Positions 19,351-27,618 of a DNA stretch of 64,000 bases are shown piece after piece. Origin of the DNA: Roseovarius arcticus (GTDB taxonomy: Bacteria > Pseudomonadota > Alphaproteobacteria > Rhodobacterales > Rhodobacteraceae); assembly GCF_006125015.1 (NCBI RefSeq), contig NZ_SZZN01000001.1, positions 3,224,001-3,288,000 on the forward strand, written 5' to 3'. Every line of letters starts with the position of its first letter. Position 1 is the stretch's first letter. The notes under the pieces are model-generated. The model was not told the origin of the DNA and searched no databases. It saw only the letters and a program-made list of their open reading frames with translations. Both the position numbers and the translations under genes were made by a program.

Positions 19351-19380
19351 TGTGATCACACAATTATCTGTGTGATCACA
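19351..19380. promoter_or_regulatory. Double palindromic operator upstream of the sdh operon
   Basis: Two identical palindromes TGTGATCACA lie at 19351-19360 and 19371-19380, with centres 20 bases apart, about two helical turns. They sit inside a larger perfect inverted repeat: TGTGATCACACA (19351-19362), a 6-base spacer, then TGTGTGATCACA (19369-19380). The surrounding sequence is AT-rich. This is what a cooperative dimer-of-dimers operator looks like. The regulator is unknown; GntR- and CRP/FNR-like factors use related half-sites, but the spacing does not match CRP's N6. Confidence 0.75.
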
Positions 19381-19441
19381 TATTTCTATGGTCGCGCCGT
19401 TAGTGTGCTAGGGCGGCGTGGACAGATTCGTCACCAGTGCC

Positions 19442-19675
19442 TCAATGCTGAAGCGGAAGGCCATTCTTGTCCTTCATCGAGCCAACGATGAGGCGCACAA
19501 AGTCGATGATGGTCCAAATACCCAAGCCCCCCAGCGTCAGCAGCATTAAAATGCCGGTCACGGCCTTGCCCAGATAGAAACGGTGGATGCCGAGGCTGCC
19601 TAGAAAAAAGCAGAGTAGAACGGCCGGAACGAACTTCTTTTCGCTAACGGGGCCGGTCATGTTTGTCTGTGTCAT
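19442..19675 (-). CDS. TM2 domain-containing protein
   Basis: This 77-residue membrane protein contains a TM2 domain: hydrophobic helix FVPAVLLCFFLG, the loop motif GIHRFYLGK, then a second helix rich in Leu and Gly and the ending IWTIIDFVRLIVG. The molecular role of TM2 proteins in bacteria is not established. The start at 19675 is chosen because the family N-terminus is short; the codons upstream show no similarity. A second TM2 gene lies 69 bases upstream, so this is a tandem pair probably derived from an old duplication. Confidence 0.85.
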   Translation of the reverse strand: MTQTNMTGPVSEKKFVPAVLLCFFLGSLGIHRFYLGKAVTGILMLLTLGGLGIWTIIDFVRLIVGSMKDKNGLPLQH

Positions 19676-19744
19676 AATATGCGTTCCTTTTAATTGCACA
19701 TTTCCCGTACGTGCCAAATTTGGGCAAACTACGGCTTAAATAAG

Positions 19745-20026
19745 CTAAAGAAGAAAGGGCCGGCCTTGGCCGTCGCGCCATTTTTCTATGATGAGGAAGT
19801 AAAAGATGATGATCGTATGCAAGCCGTCGATCAATAAAACCAGTAGCGCCAGGCCCGGATAGCCCTGCACCGCAAAACCTACGGCAAGGATGACCAGAGC
19901 GGCGTCGGCCAGCCCATAAAGCCAGTCTCCAAGGTAGAAATGATGGACGCCGAGAATGCCGAAAATTCCGCATAGCATCACGGCAATGCCGTAGGATTTA
20001 GGGGATTTTTCGGGCGAATGCTGCAT
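19745..20026 (-). CDS. TM2 domain-containing protein (second copy)
   Basis: This 93-residue protein carries the same TM2 layout: helix AVMLCGIFGILG, motif GVHHFYLGDWLYG, then two more hydrophobic stretches ending FYFLIIEKW. It is more divergent and longer than the neighbouring copy at 19442-19675. It is probably an inner-membrane protein of unknown function. Both copies lie between coaBC and the sdh operon on the minus strand. Confidence 0.82.
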   Translation of the reverse strand: MQHSPEKSPKSYGIAVMLCGIFGILGVHHFYLGDWLYGLADAALVILAVGFAVQGYPGLALLVLLIDGLHTIIIFYFLIIEKWRDGQGRPFLL

Positions 20027-20102
20027 CAGCGGGGCGCTCTATTTGGTTAAAGCGGTCTTTTTGTCGCAATCGCGGCGGGCGCGCAACTTAATTTCAGCGC
20101 GC

Positions 20103-21299
20103 CTATTTGGCCAATGTCTCGGCAATGCGCGCGGCCAGCCTGTTCGCCACGTCTGCCTTGGACATGCGCGGCCAATGGTCGGCGCCTTCATCGGAAATCA
20201 GCGCTACCTCGTTGTCAGCGCCGCCCATGATGCCCGTTTCGGGGCTGACGTCATTGGCGACGATCCAGTCGCACCCTTTGCGAAGCCGTTTAGCTATGGC
20301 GTTTTGGATGACATCGTTGGTCTCGGCGGCAAAGCCGATGACAAGGGCGGGCCTCCCTGCGCTCAACTGCGCGATGGTGGCCAAAATATCGGGGTTCTCG
20401 GCAAACTCCAACTGCGGCAGGCCGCCTGCGCCCTTTTTGATCTTGGATGTGGAGGCACTCTTAACATGCCAATCGGCCACAGCCGCCGCGCAGATCGCGG
20501 CATCAACTGGCAGCGCGGCATGACACGCCTCCAGCATCTGCTGCGCCGTCTGAACGCGGTGCAATTCTACGCCATCGGGCGGGGGCGTATCCGCCGGGCC
20601 TGTGACAAACACCACCTCAGCGCCTAAGCGCACTAGCGCGCGCGCAATGGCCGTGCCCTGCGCGCCAGAAGATCGATTGGCGATGTAGCGAACGGGGTCT
20701 ATCGGCTCATGCGTGGGCCCTGAGGTGACGAGGATGCGGCGTCCCTTGAGCGGCCCTTCCGCTAGCGCAGCGTCGATTGCGGCGACAATCTCCAGTGGTT
20801 CGGCCATGCGTCCCGGACCATGCTCGCCGCAGGCCATATCGCCGTCATTGGGGCCGGTAAATGCGATTCCGTCACCGTGCAGCGTGGCGATATTGCGCTG
20901 CGTCGCGGGGTGCTGCCACATGCGAACGTTCATCGCGGGCGCGATCAGGACGGGCGTGTCCGTCGCCAGCAAGAGGGTGGAGGCCAGATCGCTGGCGTGC
21001 CCTTGCGCCATCTTGGCCATAAGGTCGGCCGTGGCGGGCGCAACGACGATTAGGTCAGCGCTGCGGCTTAGTTGGATGTGGCCCATTTCGGCCTCGTCCG
21101 TCAGATCGAACAGATCGGTATAGACCTTAGCCCCTGCCAGTGCAGATACCGATAGTGGCGTGACGAACTCGGCCCCAGCGCGGGTCAGGACGGGCGTGAC
21201 GACCGCGCCACGCTCGCGCAAGCGGCGGATCAGGTCCAGCGCCTTGAAGGCCGCGATGCCGCCGCCGATGATGAGCAGTATTCGTTTGGATGCCAGCAT
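20103..21299 (-). CDS. coaBC: CoaBC: phosphopantothenoylcysteine decarboxylase / phosphopantothenate--cysteine ligase
   Basis: This 398-residue bifunctional enzyme carries out two steps of coenzyme A synthesis. The N-terminal CoaC flavoprotein domain has the catalytic His74 in EMGHIQLSR and the substrate motif PAMNVRMW at residues 121-128. The C-terminal CoaB domain starts near GRRILVTSGPTHEPIDPVR and includes the dimer/active segment AAAVADWHVK and the ANDVS region. AGGAGGG lies just upstream of the ATG at 21299. The gene is third in a run rpoH2-chaN-coaBC on the minus strand with a 60-base gap before it. Confidence 0.96.
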   Translation of the reverse strand: MLASKRILLIIGGGIAAFKALDLIRRLRERGAVVTPVLTRAGAEFVTPLSVSALAGAKVYTDLFDLTDEAEMGHIQLSRSADLIVVAPATADLMAKMAQGHASDLASTLLLATDTPVLIAPAMNVRMWQHPATQRNIATLHGDGIAFTGPNDGDMACGEHGPGRMAEPLEIVAAIDAALAEGPLKGRRILVTSGPTHEPIDPVRYIANRSSGAQGTAIARALVRLGAEVVFVTGPADTPPPDGVELHRVQTAQQMLEACHAALPVDAAICAAAVADWHVKSASTSKIKKGAGGLPQLEFAENPDILATIAQLSAGRPALVIGFAAETNDVIQNAIAKRLRKGCDWIVANDVSPETGIMGGADNEVALISDEGADHWPRMSKADVANRLAARIAETLAK

Positions 21300-21359
21300 A
21301 ACGCCCTCCTGAGCGGGGCAACGGTATGACCCCAACGCGCCCAAGACAAGGCCAAGCGC

Positions 21360-22121
21360 CTAGCGGAACACCTCGCAAGGGTCATCGCGTTTAGGGGCGG
21401 GGGCGTAGACAACCTCGTCAAAAGTGCCATCAGGCGCGATGCCATCCTCGCCTTGGCCCACAGTGTAGATTTTTGCAGCCGGGCCAGCCTGTGCGATCAG
21501 CGCGGGCATCCCCCAATCGGTGCGCGCATGGCCGTTACCTGTGATCACAGCTACTGGGCCGCCCGTCTGTGCCAGTGCGGCCAGCGCCGCGCGCGCAAGC
21601 GAAGCGTCACGAAAACGCTGTATGTCGACCATCAGAGGCAGCATCACAGGTGGCAGCGCGCCGCAATGGGCATCGGCCTGCAATTGCGCGCGCGCGCGTT
21701 GCTGCTCGCTGGGCAGAGGCGATGTTAGACCAAAAGCGACCGCATTCTCACCAAAGGCCGCGGCGAGACCGACCTGACCCACCTTGCGGGCCATTTCCCG
21801 AGGCACGCCCGCCCCAAAGATAACCGCCTCAGGTGCCGCGGCAATTATTGGAAAATATTGGGAAAAACTTGGCCATCCGTTGCCTTCCCAATTCAGCGCA
21901 GCGGCCAGCGCATCTGCATCATCACGCAGATCAGGGGTCACCTTTGCGGCGTCCTGAGGCGTCAACATTTCGAAAATCAACGCCTTCGGCGCAATTTCGG
22001 CCACGCGTGAGGCCTGAACAGCATGATGGGCCGGGTTGTCATGAACCTCGCCCAACACCCAGATATCTTGCGCCGCAACTGGCGCGGCAAAAAGCGCCAG
22101 AATGCATGCCCAGCGGATCAC
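21360..22121 (-). CDS. ChaN/Tiki-superfamily haem-binding-like protein, exported
   Basis: This 253-residue protein has an N-terminal signal peptide (hydrophobic residues 2-16, AQ cleavage region at about 18). It then shows the ChaN-family motif VLGEVHDNPAHH and FEMLTPQDA, with a second His-bearing block VITGNGHARTDWGMP near the C-terminus. ChaN proteins (Campylobacter) bind haem dimers; relatives include TraB/Tiki-type folds. The start is a GTG at 22121 that overlaps the rpoH2 stop codon (GTGA), which implies translational coupling to the sigma factor. Haem or iron handling is inferred from the family only. Confidence 0.8.
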   Translation of the reverse strand: MIRWACILALFAAPVAAQDIWVLGEVHDNPAHHAVQASRVAEIAPKALIFEMLTPQDAAKVTPDLRDDADALAAALNWEGNGWPSFSQYFPIIAAAPEAVIFGAGVPREMARKVGQVGLAAAFGENAVAFGLTSPLPSEQQRARAQLQADAHCGALPPVMLPLMVDIQRFRDASLARAALAALAQTGGPVAVITGNGHARTDWGMPALIAQAGPAAKIYTVGQGEDGIAPDGTFDEVVYAPAPKRDDPCEVFR

Positions 22122-22993
22122 GCCAACAGGCTCTGAACCTCGCCGCCATTCGCCTCAAGCGTCTTGCGCATCTTTTGAAACGCGGCTGCTTCTAGCTGCC
22201 GGACACGTTCCTTTGACAGGCATAATTCCTGTCCAAGGCTTTCCAGCGTGCGAGGATCATCGCGCAACTTGCGCTCGCGCACGATAAAGCGTTCGCGCTC
22301 GTTCAACTTGTCCATCGCCTCGGTCAGCCAGACCTTCAGCGCGCCGTGGTCGTGGTCGACCTCTACCAGTTGATCCCCGCGCGGGGCATCATCCTCTAGC
22401 GCGTCGATCCATTCGCGGCCCTCGTCCTCACTGCTCTGCGTGGCATTCAGCGAAAAGTCTGACCCAGAAAGACGTCCCTGCATCATCTCTACGTCGCGCA
22501 GCGGAACGCCAACCTCTTGTGCGATCAATTCGCGCAGTTGATAGCCATCCAGCTCATGACCTTGCGCCATGGCCTCACGCTCCAGCCGGGCCTGAACACG
22601 GCGCATGTTGAAAAACAGCGACTTCTGCGAGGAGGTGGAGCCGGTGCGCACCATCGACCAGTTACGCATAACGTAATCCTGAATGCTCGCCTTAATCCAC
22701 CAAACAGCATAGGTGGAAAACCGTACACCACGATCAGGATCGAACTTTTCAGCAGCCTTCATCAGGCCGAGACCCGCCTCTTGGATAAGGTCGTTCATTG
22801 GCGCGCCGTAGCGGCGGAATTTGGACGCCATCGAAATCGCGAGGCGCATATAGGCGGTAATCAGTCGGTGAAGCGCCTCCTCATCGCGCTGATCGCGCCA
22901 GGCGAATGCAAGTTTTAGCTCCGTCTCGGCATCGAGGAGTTCGGCCTTCATGGCCTTGCGAGACATGCTGTTTTGCTGAACGTCAATAGCCAT
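22118..22993 (-). CDS. rpoH2: Alternative sigma factor RpoH2 (sigma-32 family)
   Basis: This 291-residue sigma-70-family factor has region 2 with RRYGAPMNDLIQEAGLGLMK and the -10 recognition/melting segment FSTYAVWWIKASIQDYVMRN. The RpoH box-like stretch SSQKSLFFNMRR follows, and region 4 is LSKERVRQLEAAAFQKMR. The N-terminus and the GAPMNDLIQE region resemble RpoHII rather than the main RpoH (RpoHI), which in Rhodobacter relatives serves singlet-oxygen and oxidative stress. An RpoE-like promoter lies just upstream (23054-23083), as in the known RpoE-RpoHII cascade. GAGGGGAAG precedes the ATG. The subclass call is from memory of the family. Confidence 0.9.
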   Translation of the reverse strand: MAIDVQQNSMSRKAMKAELLDAETELKLAFAWRDQRDEEALHRLITAYMRLAISMASKFRRYGAPMNDLIQEAGLGLMKAAEKFDPDRGVRFSTYAVWWIKASIQDYVMRNWSMVRTGSTSSQKSLFFNMRRVQARLEREAMAQGHELDGYQLRELIAQEVGVPLRDVEMMQGRLSGSDFSLNATQSSEDEGREWIDALEDDAPRGDQLVEVDHDHGALKVWLTEAMDKLNERERFIVRERKLRDDPRTLESLGQELCLSKERVRQLEAAAFQKMRKTLEANGGEVQSLLA

Positions 22994-23053
22994 GGAACTT
23001 CCCCTCAGATAAGCGAGCGTTTTCCTGTGCGCTCTTTTTCACTCATTCGCCAA

Positions 23054-23083
23054 GTGTTACGGGTTAGGAAACGTTTCGGATCA
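23054..23083 (-). promoter_or_regulatory. RpoE-type (ECF11-like) promoter of rpoH2
   Basis: On the minus strand TGATCC (23083-23078), 18 bases, then TAACAC (23059-23054) closely resembles the Rhodobacter-type RpoE promoter (TGATCC -35, TAA-type -10). It would start transcription about 50 bases before rpoH2. The -35 box lies only 19 bases from the divergent cobU start. Confidence 0.7.
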
Positions 23084-23101
23084 TAAAAGGGTTCATATTT
23101 A

Positions 23102-23650
23102 ATGTTGCCACCGCTCGCATTGGTGCTGGGAGGCGCGGCCTCGGGCAAATCAGCCTATGCCGAGGGATTGGTGCGCGCCGCATCCCCTGCCCGCATGTAC
23201 TTAGCGACGGCTGAGGCGTATGATGACGAGATGCGTGCCAAGATCGCGCGCCACCGGGACATGCGCGCCAACGATGGATGGATGACCATTGAAGCGCCGT
23301 TGGACGTGGCCCAGGCGCTAATTGCCGCCACGCCGGATCAGGCAATCCTGCTGGACTGCGCGACGCTGTGGTTGAGCAATCATTTGCTGGCGGAAAGTGA
23401 CGTGGATGCCGCCACCACGGCATTGATAGAGGCGCTGGCTGCCTGCGCCGCGCCCGTTGTCGTCGTATCGAACGAGGTCGGGCTGTCGGTCGTGCCGGAT
23501 AACGCATTGGCGCGCCGTTTTCAGCAGGCGCAGGGCGCGTTGAATCAGCGGCTGGCTGCCGAGGCCGGGCTGGTGGCGCTGGTCACCGCTGGCCTTCCTC
23601 TTGCGCTAAAAGGAACGCTTCCGTGCGCCCCGAAGGGCACCCTTTCGTGA
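23102..23650 (+). CDS. cobU: Adenosylcobinamide kinase / cobinamide-phosphate guanylyltransferase
   Basis: This 182-residue enzyme (CobU/CobP) phosphorylates adenosylcobinamide and adds GMP in nucleotide-loop assembly of vitamin B12. The P-loop GGAASGKS is at residues 10-17. The family segments ARHRDMRANDGWMTIEAP, DCATLWLSNHLL and VSNEVGLSVVPDN are present. The ending is GLPLALKGTLP. No cobalamin riboswitch fits in the short leader. The next gene overlaps by 4 bases and is a plausible alpha-ribazole phosphatase, which would act in the same pathway. Other cob genes are not in the window. Confidence 0.95.
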   Translation: MLPPLALVLGGAASGKSAYAEGLVRAASPARMYLATAEAYDDEMRAKIARHRDMRANDGWMTIEAPLDVAQALIAATPDQAILLDCATLWLSNHLLAESDVDAATTALIEALAACAAPVVVVSNEVGLSVVPDNALARRFQQAQGALNQRLAAEAGLVALVTAGLPLALKGTLPCAPKGTLS

Positions 23651-24219
23651 GCCGGTTCTTTTGGGTGCGGCACGGTCCGACCCACGCAAAGGCCATGGTT
23701 GGCTGGACAGACCTGCCCGCCGATCTGAGCGACACGGCACAGCTAACCCGCCTTTCGGATCACTTGCCGCAAGACGCGCTGATCGTGTCGTCGGACCTGA
23801 TCCGCGCCCGCGATACGGCCAGCGCGATCATGGGCGCGCGGCAACGTTTGCCTGACGACCCGCGCCTGCGCGAGATTAACTTTGGCGCTTGGGAAATGGC
23901 CGATTTCGATAGTGCGCCCCAGCCGGACCGCTTGCGTGCATTCTGGGAAACGCCGGGCAATCTGACCGCGCCAGATGGCGAATCGTGGAACATGGCAAGC
24001 GCCCGCGTGACCGCCGCCGCGACCGCCCTCTGCACCGCCCATCCGGGACGCGACATCATCGCCGTCGCCCACATGGGCGCGATCCTGACACAGGTGCAGA
24101 TTGCGATGGGGATCACAGCCTATCAGGCCTTCGGCCACCGGATCGATAATATGTCGGTAACCTTACTGCAACATGACGGCGTGCGCTGGCACGCGGGCGA
24201 GATAAATCATTTACCTTGA
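23647..24219 (+). CDS. Histidine phosphatase family protein, possibly alpha-ribazole phosphatase (CobC-like)
   Basis: This 190-residue phosphoglycerate-mutase-like phosphatase has the catalytic RHG at residues 8-10 (FWVRHGPT). A downstream VSSDLIRARDTA block, the REINFGAWE motif and the second catalytic His in AVAHMGAI follow. The GTG at 23647 overlaps the cobU stop (GTGA) and matches family starts; a GTG at 23623 would add eight residues. The overlap with cobU suggests it dephosphorylates alpha-ribazole phosphate in B12 synthesis, but generic phosphatase activity cannot be excluded. Confidence 0.85.
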   Translation: MSRFFWVRHGPTHAKAMVGWTDLPADLSDTAQLTRLSDHLPQDALIVSSDLIRARDTASAIMGARQRLPDDPRLREINFGAWEMADFDSAPQPDRLRAFWETPGNLTAPDGESWNMASARVTAAATALCTAHPGRDIIAVAHMGAILTQVQIAMGITAYQAFGHRIDNMSVTLLQHDGVRWHAGEINHLP

Positions 24220-24278
24220 TGGCATGCCGCACAATTGCTGACTTTGCGCACGGTGGGGCGCGGGGTAGCATCATGCGC

Positions 24279-25145
24279 ATGACATATGACCTCATCATTG
24301 GCGATTACGCCTATTCCAGCTGGTCCATGCGCGCGTGGCTGCTGTTCGATCACTTCGGCATAGACCGGCGGCTGACCGAAATCGCATTCGCAGATGGCCA
24401 CGTACCGGACCTGATGCCCGACTGGGCGCCTGCGAAAACAGTGCCGTCTGTCCGTACATCCGACGGCGCGCTGATTGGCGAATCGCTCGCCATTGCTGAG
24501 GAATTGGCAAGTCGCCATCCCGATCTGCCTCTCTGGCCCGCCGAGCCGCTGGCCCGCGCCACCGCCCGCACAGTGGCGGCAGAGATGCATGCAGGCTTTA
24601 CCGCCCTGCGCAGCGATTGCCCGATGAACCTGCGTAAGGCCTATACGGATTTCGCGCCCTCAGACGCCGTTCTGGCCGATCTGTGCAGGCTCGAGCTGGT
24701 CTGGGATCACGCCCGCGCCACCTGCGCGCCAAATGGCCCATGGCTGTGCGGCGAGTACGGTATTGTCGATGCGTTCTACGCTCCGGTAGCGGCGCGTATC
24801 GCTGGCTACGACCTGCCTGTCTCGACCAGCGCACGGGCATATGTAGACGCGCATCTTGCCGATCCATCCTTTCGCCGTTGGCGCGCGCTGGCGCAGGTGG
24901 TTGGCGACGATCTGGAGCGTTACCGCCGCGACGATGCTACCGGCACATGGCCCGGCCCCTCGCCCCGCCCAGCAAAGGCGGTGGATGGCGGCACGCCAGA
25001 AAACGCCGCTTGCCCCTATTCCGGCAAACCAGTCACGCATCTGATGGAAATGGACAGCCGCATCTTTGGCATGTGCAATCCTCGCTGCCGCGACAAGACC
25101 GTCGCAGACCCCGAGGCCTGGCCAAAGTTCATGGCACTGGTCTAG
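24279..25145 (+). CDS. Glutathione S-transferase-like protein with Cys-rich C-terminal tail
   Basis: This protein has about 288 residues. Residues 1-80 form a thioredoxin-like GST N-domain (YAYSSWSMRAWLL, then the cis-Pro region KTVPSVR and the glutathione-binding GESLAIAEEL). A helical GST C-domain follows to about residue 215. The last 50 residues are unusual: CPYSGKP starts at Cys245 and MCNPRC holds Cys266 and Cys270, followed by ADPEAWPKF. This spacing resembles YHS/TRASH-type metal-binding knuckles. The ATG at 24273 is an alternative start two codons upstream. The substrate is unknown. Confidence 0.85.
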   Translation: MTYDLIIGDYAYSSWSMRAWLLFDHFGIDRRLTEIAFADGHVPDLMPDWAPAKTVPSVRTSDGALIGESLAIAEELASRHPDLPLWPAEPLARATARTVAAEMHAGFTALRSDCPMNLRKAYTDFAPSDAVLADLCRLELVWDHARATCAPNGPWLCGEYGIVDAFYAPVAARIAGYDLPVSTSARAYVDAHLADPSFRRWRALAQVVGDDLERYRRDDATGTWPGPSPRPAKAVDGGTPENAACPYSGKPVTHLMEMDSRIFGMCNPRCRDKTVADPEAWPKFMALV

Positions 25146-25226
25146 CGGTTTTTCACCATTCGTTAACCATTCTTAAATCTCTGCGGCGCATTCGTTAACC
25201 AACGTTTCCGCCAAAAGGGGCAATGA

Positions 25227-26741
25227 ATGATTGCGCGCGCCTATACGGTCGCCTTTGAGGGGGTAGAGGCCCGCCACGTGGAGGTGCAATGCGCCGTCAC
25301 GCCCGGCGTGCCTGCCTTTTCCCTCGTTGGGCTGCCGGACAAGGCGGTCAGCGAGGCGCGCGACCGCGTGCGCACAGCCCTGACATCCATGGCGATCGCG
25401 CTGCCATCGAAGTGGATCACAGTTAACCTTAGCCCCGCCGATATGCCCAAAGAGGGGAGCCATTTTGACCTGCCGATTGCGCTGGCCCTGCTGGCCGCGC
25501 TGGAGATCATCCCCAAGGACGCGATTGAGGGAACCACGTCGCTGGGTGAGCTATCGCTGGACGGCACCATCATGCCCGTGATCGGCGCCTTGCCCGCCGC
25601 CATGGCCGCCGCCGAGGAAGACCGCACACTTCTTTGCCCCAAGGCATCAGGCGCCGAGGCAGCTTGGGTCGGGGCGGCACATGTCATCGGCGCGGCAACT
25701 CTGGCAGACGTTGTACGCCACTTTACCGGCCAATCCCCCCTTACCCCGGCCGAGCCCGGCGAGGTCATCGCGCCCGCCTTTGCCCGCGACCTACGCGATG
25801 TCAAAGGGCAGGAGCGCGCCAAACGTGCGCTCGAGATTGCCGCGGCTGGCCGCCATCACTTGATGCTGATTGGCACACCGGGATCGGGCAAGTCGATGCT
25901 GGCCGCCCGCCTGCCGGAGATCCTGCCGCCATTGGACCCGCGCGAAGCGTTGGAGACGTCGATGATCCACTCGCTAGCGGGCCTGCTGACCGAGGGCGGC
26001 ATCAGCCGCTCGCGTCCCTTCCGCGAGCCACATCATACCGCATCAATGGCCGCCATCGTTGGGGGCGGCAGGCGCGCATCCCCGGGCGAGATTAGTCTGG
26101 CCCATAACGGCGTCCTCTTCATGGACGAATTCCCCGAGTTCTCGCGCACCGTGCTGGAAACGCTGCGCCAGCCAATCGAATCGGGCGAAGTAATGATTGC
26201 CCGCGCCAACGCGCACGTCACTTATCCCTGCCGCTTTATGCTGATCGCCGCTGCGAACCCATGTAAATGCGGATATCTCAGCGAGCCCGCCCGCGCGTGT
26301 AGCCGCGCGCCAGTCTGCGGCGACGATTATATGGGCCGCATCAGCGGGCCGCTGATGGACCGGTTCGATCTGCGTGTCGAAGTGCCTCCCGTCAGCTTTG
26401 CCGATCTGGATCTGCCGGCGTCCGGCGACAGCTCTGCCGAGGTGGCGGCGCGCGTGGCAGGTGCGCAGGCCCTACAGGCCAACCGCTATGCGGACATGCC
26501 AGGAACGAGATTAAACTCAGACGCTGAGGGCGGCATTCTCAGCGATGTCGCCACACCCGACGCTGAGGGCCGCGACCTGCTGACCCGCATGTCAGAGCGG
26601 TTCGGCCTATCGGCGCGTGGCTACCACCGGGTATTGCGGGTTGCGCGCACCATCGCGGACCTAGACGGATCAGACACGGTTCGCCGCCCCCACGTGGCCG
26701 AGGCCGCCAGCTATCGCATCACAAGCGCGAAAGAGACGTAA
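25227..26741 (+). CDS. comM: YifB/ComM family Mg-chelatase-like AAA+ ATPase
   Basis: This 504-residue AAA+ protein matches ComM, the hexameric helicase that promotes branch migration during natural transformation. The N-terminal Lon-like domain has GLPDKAVSEARDRVRTAL and a KEGSHFDLPIALALL segment. The ATPase core has Walker A GTPGSGKS, the MgCl-family block PFREPHHTASMAAIVGGG, and Walker B LFMDEFPEF. It contains a CKCGYLS zinc-knuckle-like segment and a C-terminal sensor region. AAAGGGGCAATGA gives a good ribosome site. Its 3' end overlaps the convergent esterase gene by 23 bases. Confidence 0.95.
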   Translation: MIARAYTVAFEGVEARHVEVQCAVTPGVPAFSLVGLPDKAVSEARDRVRTALTSMAIALPSKWITVNLSPADMPKEGSHFDLPIALALLAALEIIPKDAIEGTTSLGELSLDGTIMPVIGALPAAMAAAEEDRTLLCPKASGAEAAWVGAAHVIGAATLADVVRHFTGQSPLTPAEPGEVIAPAFARDLRDVKGQERAKRALEIAAAGRHHLMLIGTPGSGKSMLAARLPEILPPLDPREALETSMIHSLAGLLTEGGISRSRPFREPHHTASMAAIVGGGRRASPGEISLAHNGVLFMDEFPEFSRTVLETLRQPIESGEVMIARANAHVTYPCRFMLIAAANPCKCGYLSEPARACSRAPVCGDDYMGRISGPLMDRFDLRVEVPPVSFADLDLPASGDSSAEVAARVAGAQALQANRYADMPGTRLNSDAEGGILSDVATPDAEGRDLLTRMSERFGLSARGYHRVLRVARTIADLDGSDTVRRPHVAEAASYRITSAKET

Positions 26742-27618
26742 TCCAGCCAGTGAGTTCGGCCAGCGTCTGGCCCGCCTCAGGAATCAATCCGTGCATCATT
26801 GGCCAAACATGCGGTAAATCCCGCTCGATCACGCAGGTCACATCAATACCCTGTGTCATCAGCCGGTCGGCGATCCGCCTTGTGTCGTCCAGCAGAATTT
26901 CCGTTGTTGCCGCGGCCAACCAAACAGGCCCTGCACCGGCGAAATCCGCAAACAGCGGCGACGCGCGCGGATCGGTGGCGTCCGACCCTTGCATATACAT
27001 CTGCGCCATTTCCGCCGCCCGGTGCGCGGACAGCAGTGAATCAGCCTCTGCGTTCGTGATAAAGGTGCCCCCTGAAAAGGTCAGGTCCGTCAGCGGCGAA
27101 AAGCAGAAGGTGCCAATCGGCTGGCGCAACCCCAGCGACCCAATCTGCGCCAGAAGGGCCAGTGCCAGCCCGCCCCCTGCGCTATCGCCGCCCAGAATCA
27201 CACCGCCTGGATGGTCCATCACGCCTCGATATGCGCTCAGCGCATCGCTTGGCGCGGCGGGAAAGGGGTGCTCGGGTCCAAGGCGGTACCGCGGCAGGAT
27301 TGCCCGCATCCTGGTACGCGCGGCAAGATGCGCCACCATCGCCCTGTGCGTTCGCGGCGAGCCAAAAAGGTAGCCGCCGCCGTGAAAATAAAGGATCAGA
27401 GGACCGGCGACGCTGCCCGGCGGCCTGACCTCAATCGCCGGAAGCTGCGGCTCGCCCAAAGAGATATTGGAGAATTTAGTGCCGCGCGGCGGATGAAAGC
27501 AAAGTCTCGCGGAACGTTCTATGTGGCCGCGCAATACCGCTGGGTCAGTGACGCGCGCCAGATACCTCTTCTCGGTCTGGCGCAGCCAGCCATTCAGAAG
27601 CCGCGCGCGCAAACTCAC
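26719..27618 (-). CDS. Alpha/beta hydrolase, hormone-sensitive-lipase family
   Basis: This 299-residue carboxylesterase-type enzyme has the oxyanion-hole motif HGGGYLFG at about residue 79 and the nucleophile motif GDSAGGG with Ser146. The acid and His of the triad are likely in EILLDDTRR and [10 protein letters not shown]. This is the bacterial HSL (family IV) layout. The GTG at 27618 overlaps the gshB stop (GTGA), so it is read as the last gene of the rsmI-yraN-gshB run; the nine codons before it lack similarity. The natural ester substrate is unknown. Confidence 0.88.
   Translation of the reverse strand: MSLRARLLNGWLRQTEKRYLARVTDPAVLRGHIERSARLCFHPPRGTKFSNISLGEPQLPAIEVRPPGSVAGPLILYFHGGGYLFGSPRTHRAMVAHLAARTRMRAILPRYRLGPEHPFPAAPSDALSAYRGVMDHPGGVILGGDSAGGGLALALLAQIGSLGLRQPIGTFCFSPLTDLTFSGGTFITNAEADSLLSAHRAAEMAQMYMQGSDATDPRASPLFADFAGAGPVWLAAATTEILLDDTRRIADRLMTQGIDVTCVIERDLPHVWPMMHGLIPEAGQTLAELTGWITSLSRL

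Noticed and set aside
22994..23101. Cobalamin riboswitch before cobU
   Set aside because: The 108-base gap is too short for the full structure, no B12-box was seen, and it is taken up by the rpoH2 promoter.
25163..25176. CtrA-like site TTAA-N6-TTAA upstream of comM
   Set aside because: The spacing is 6 rather than the consensus 7, and single half-sites are common in AT-rich leaders.
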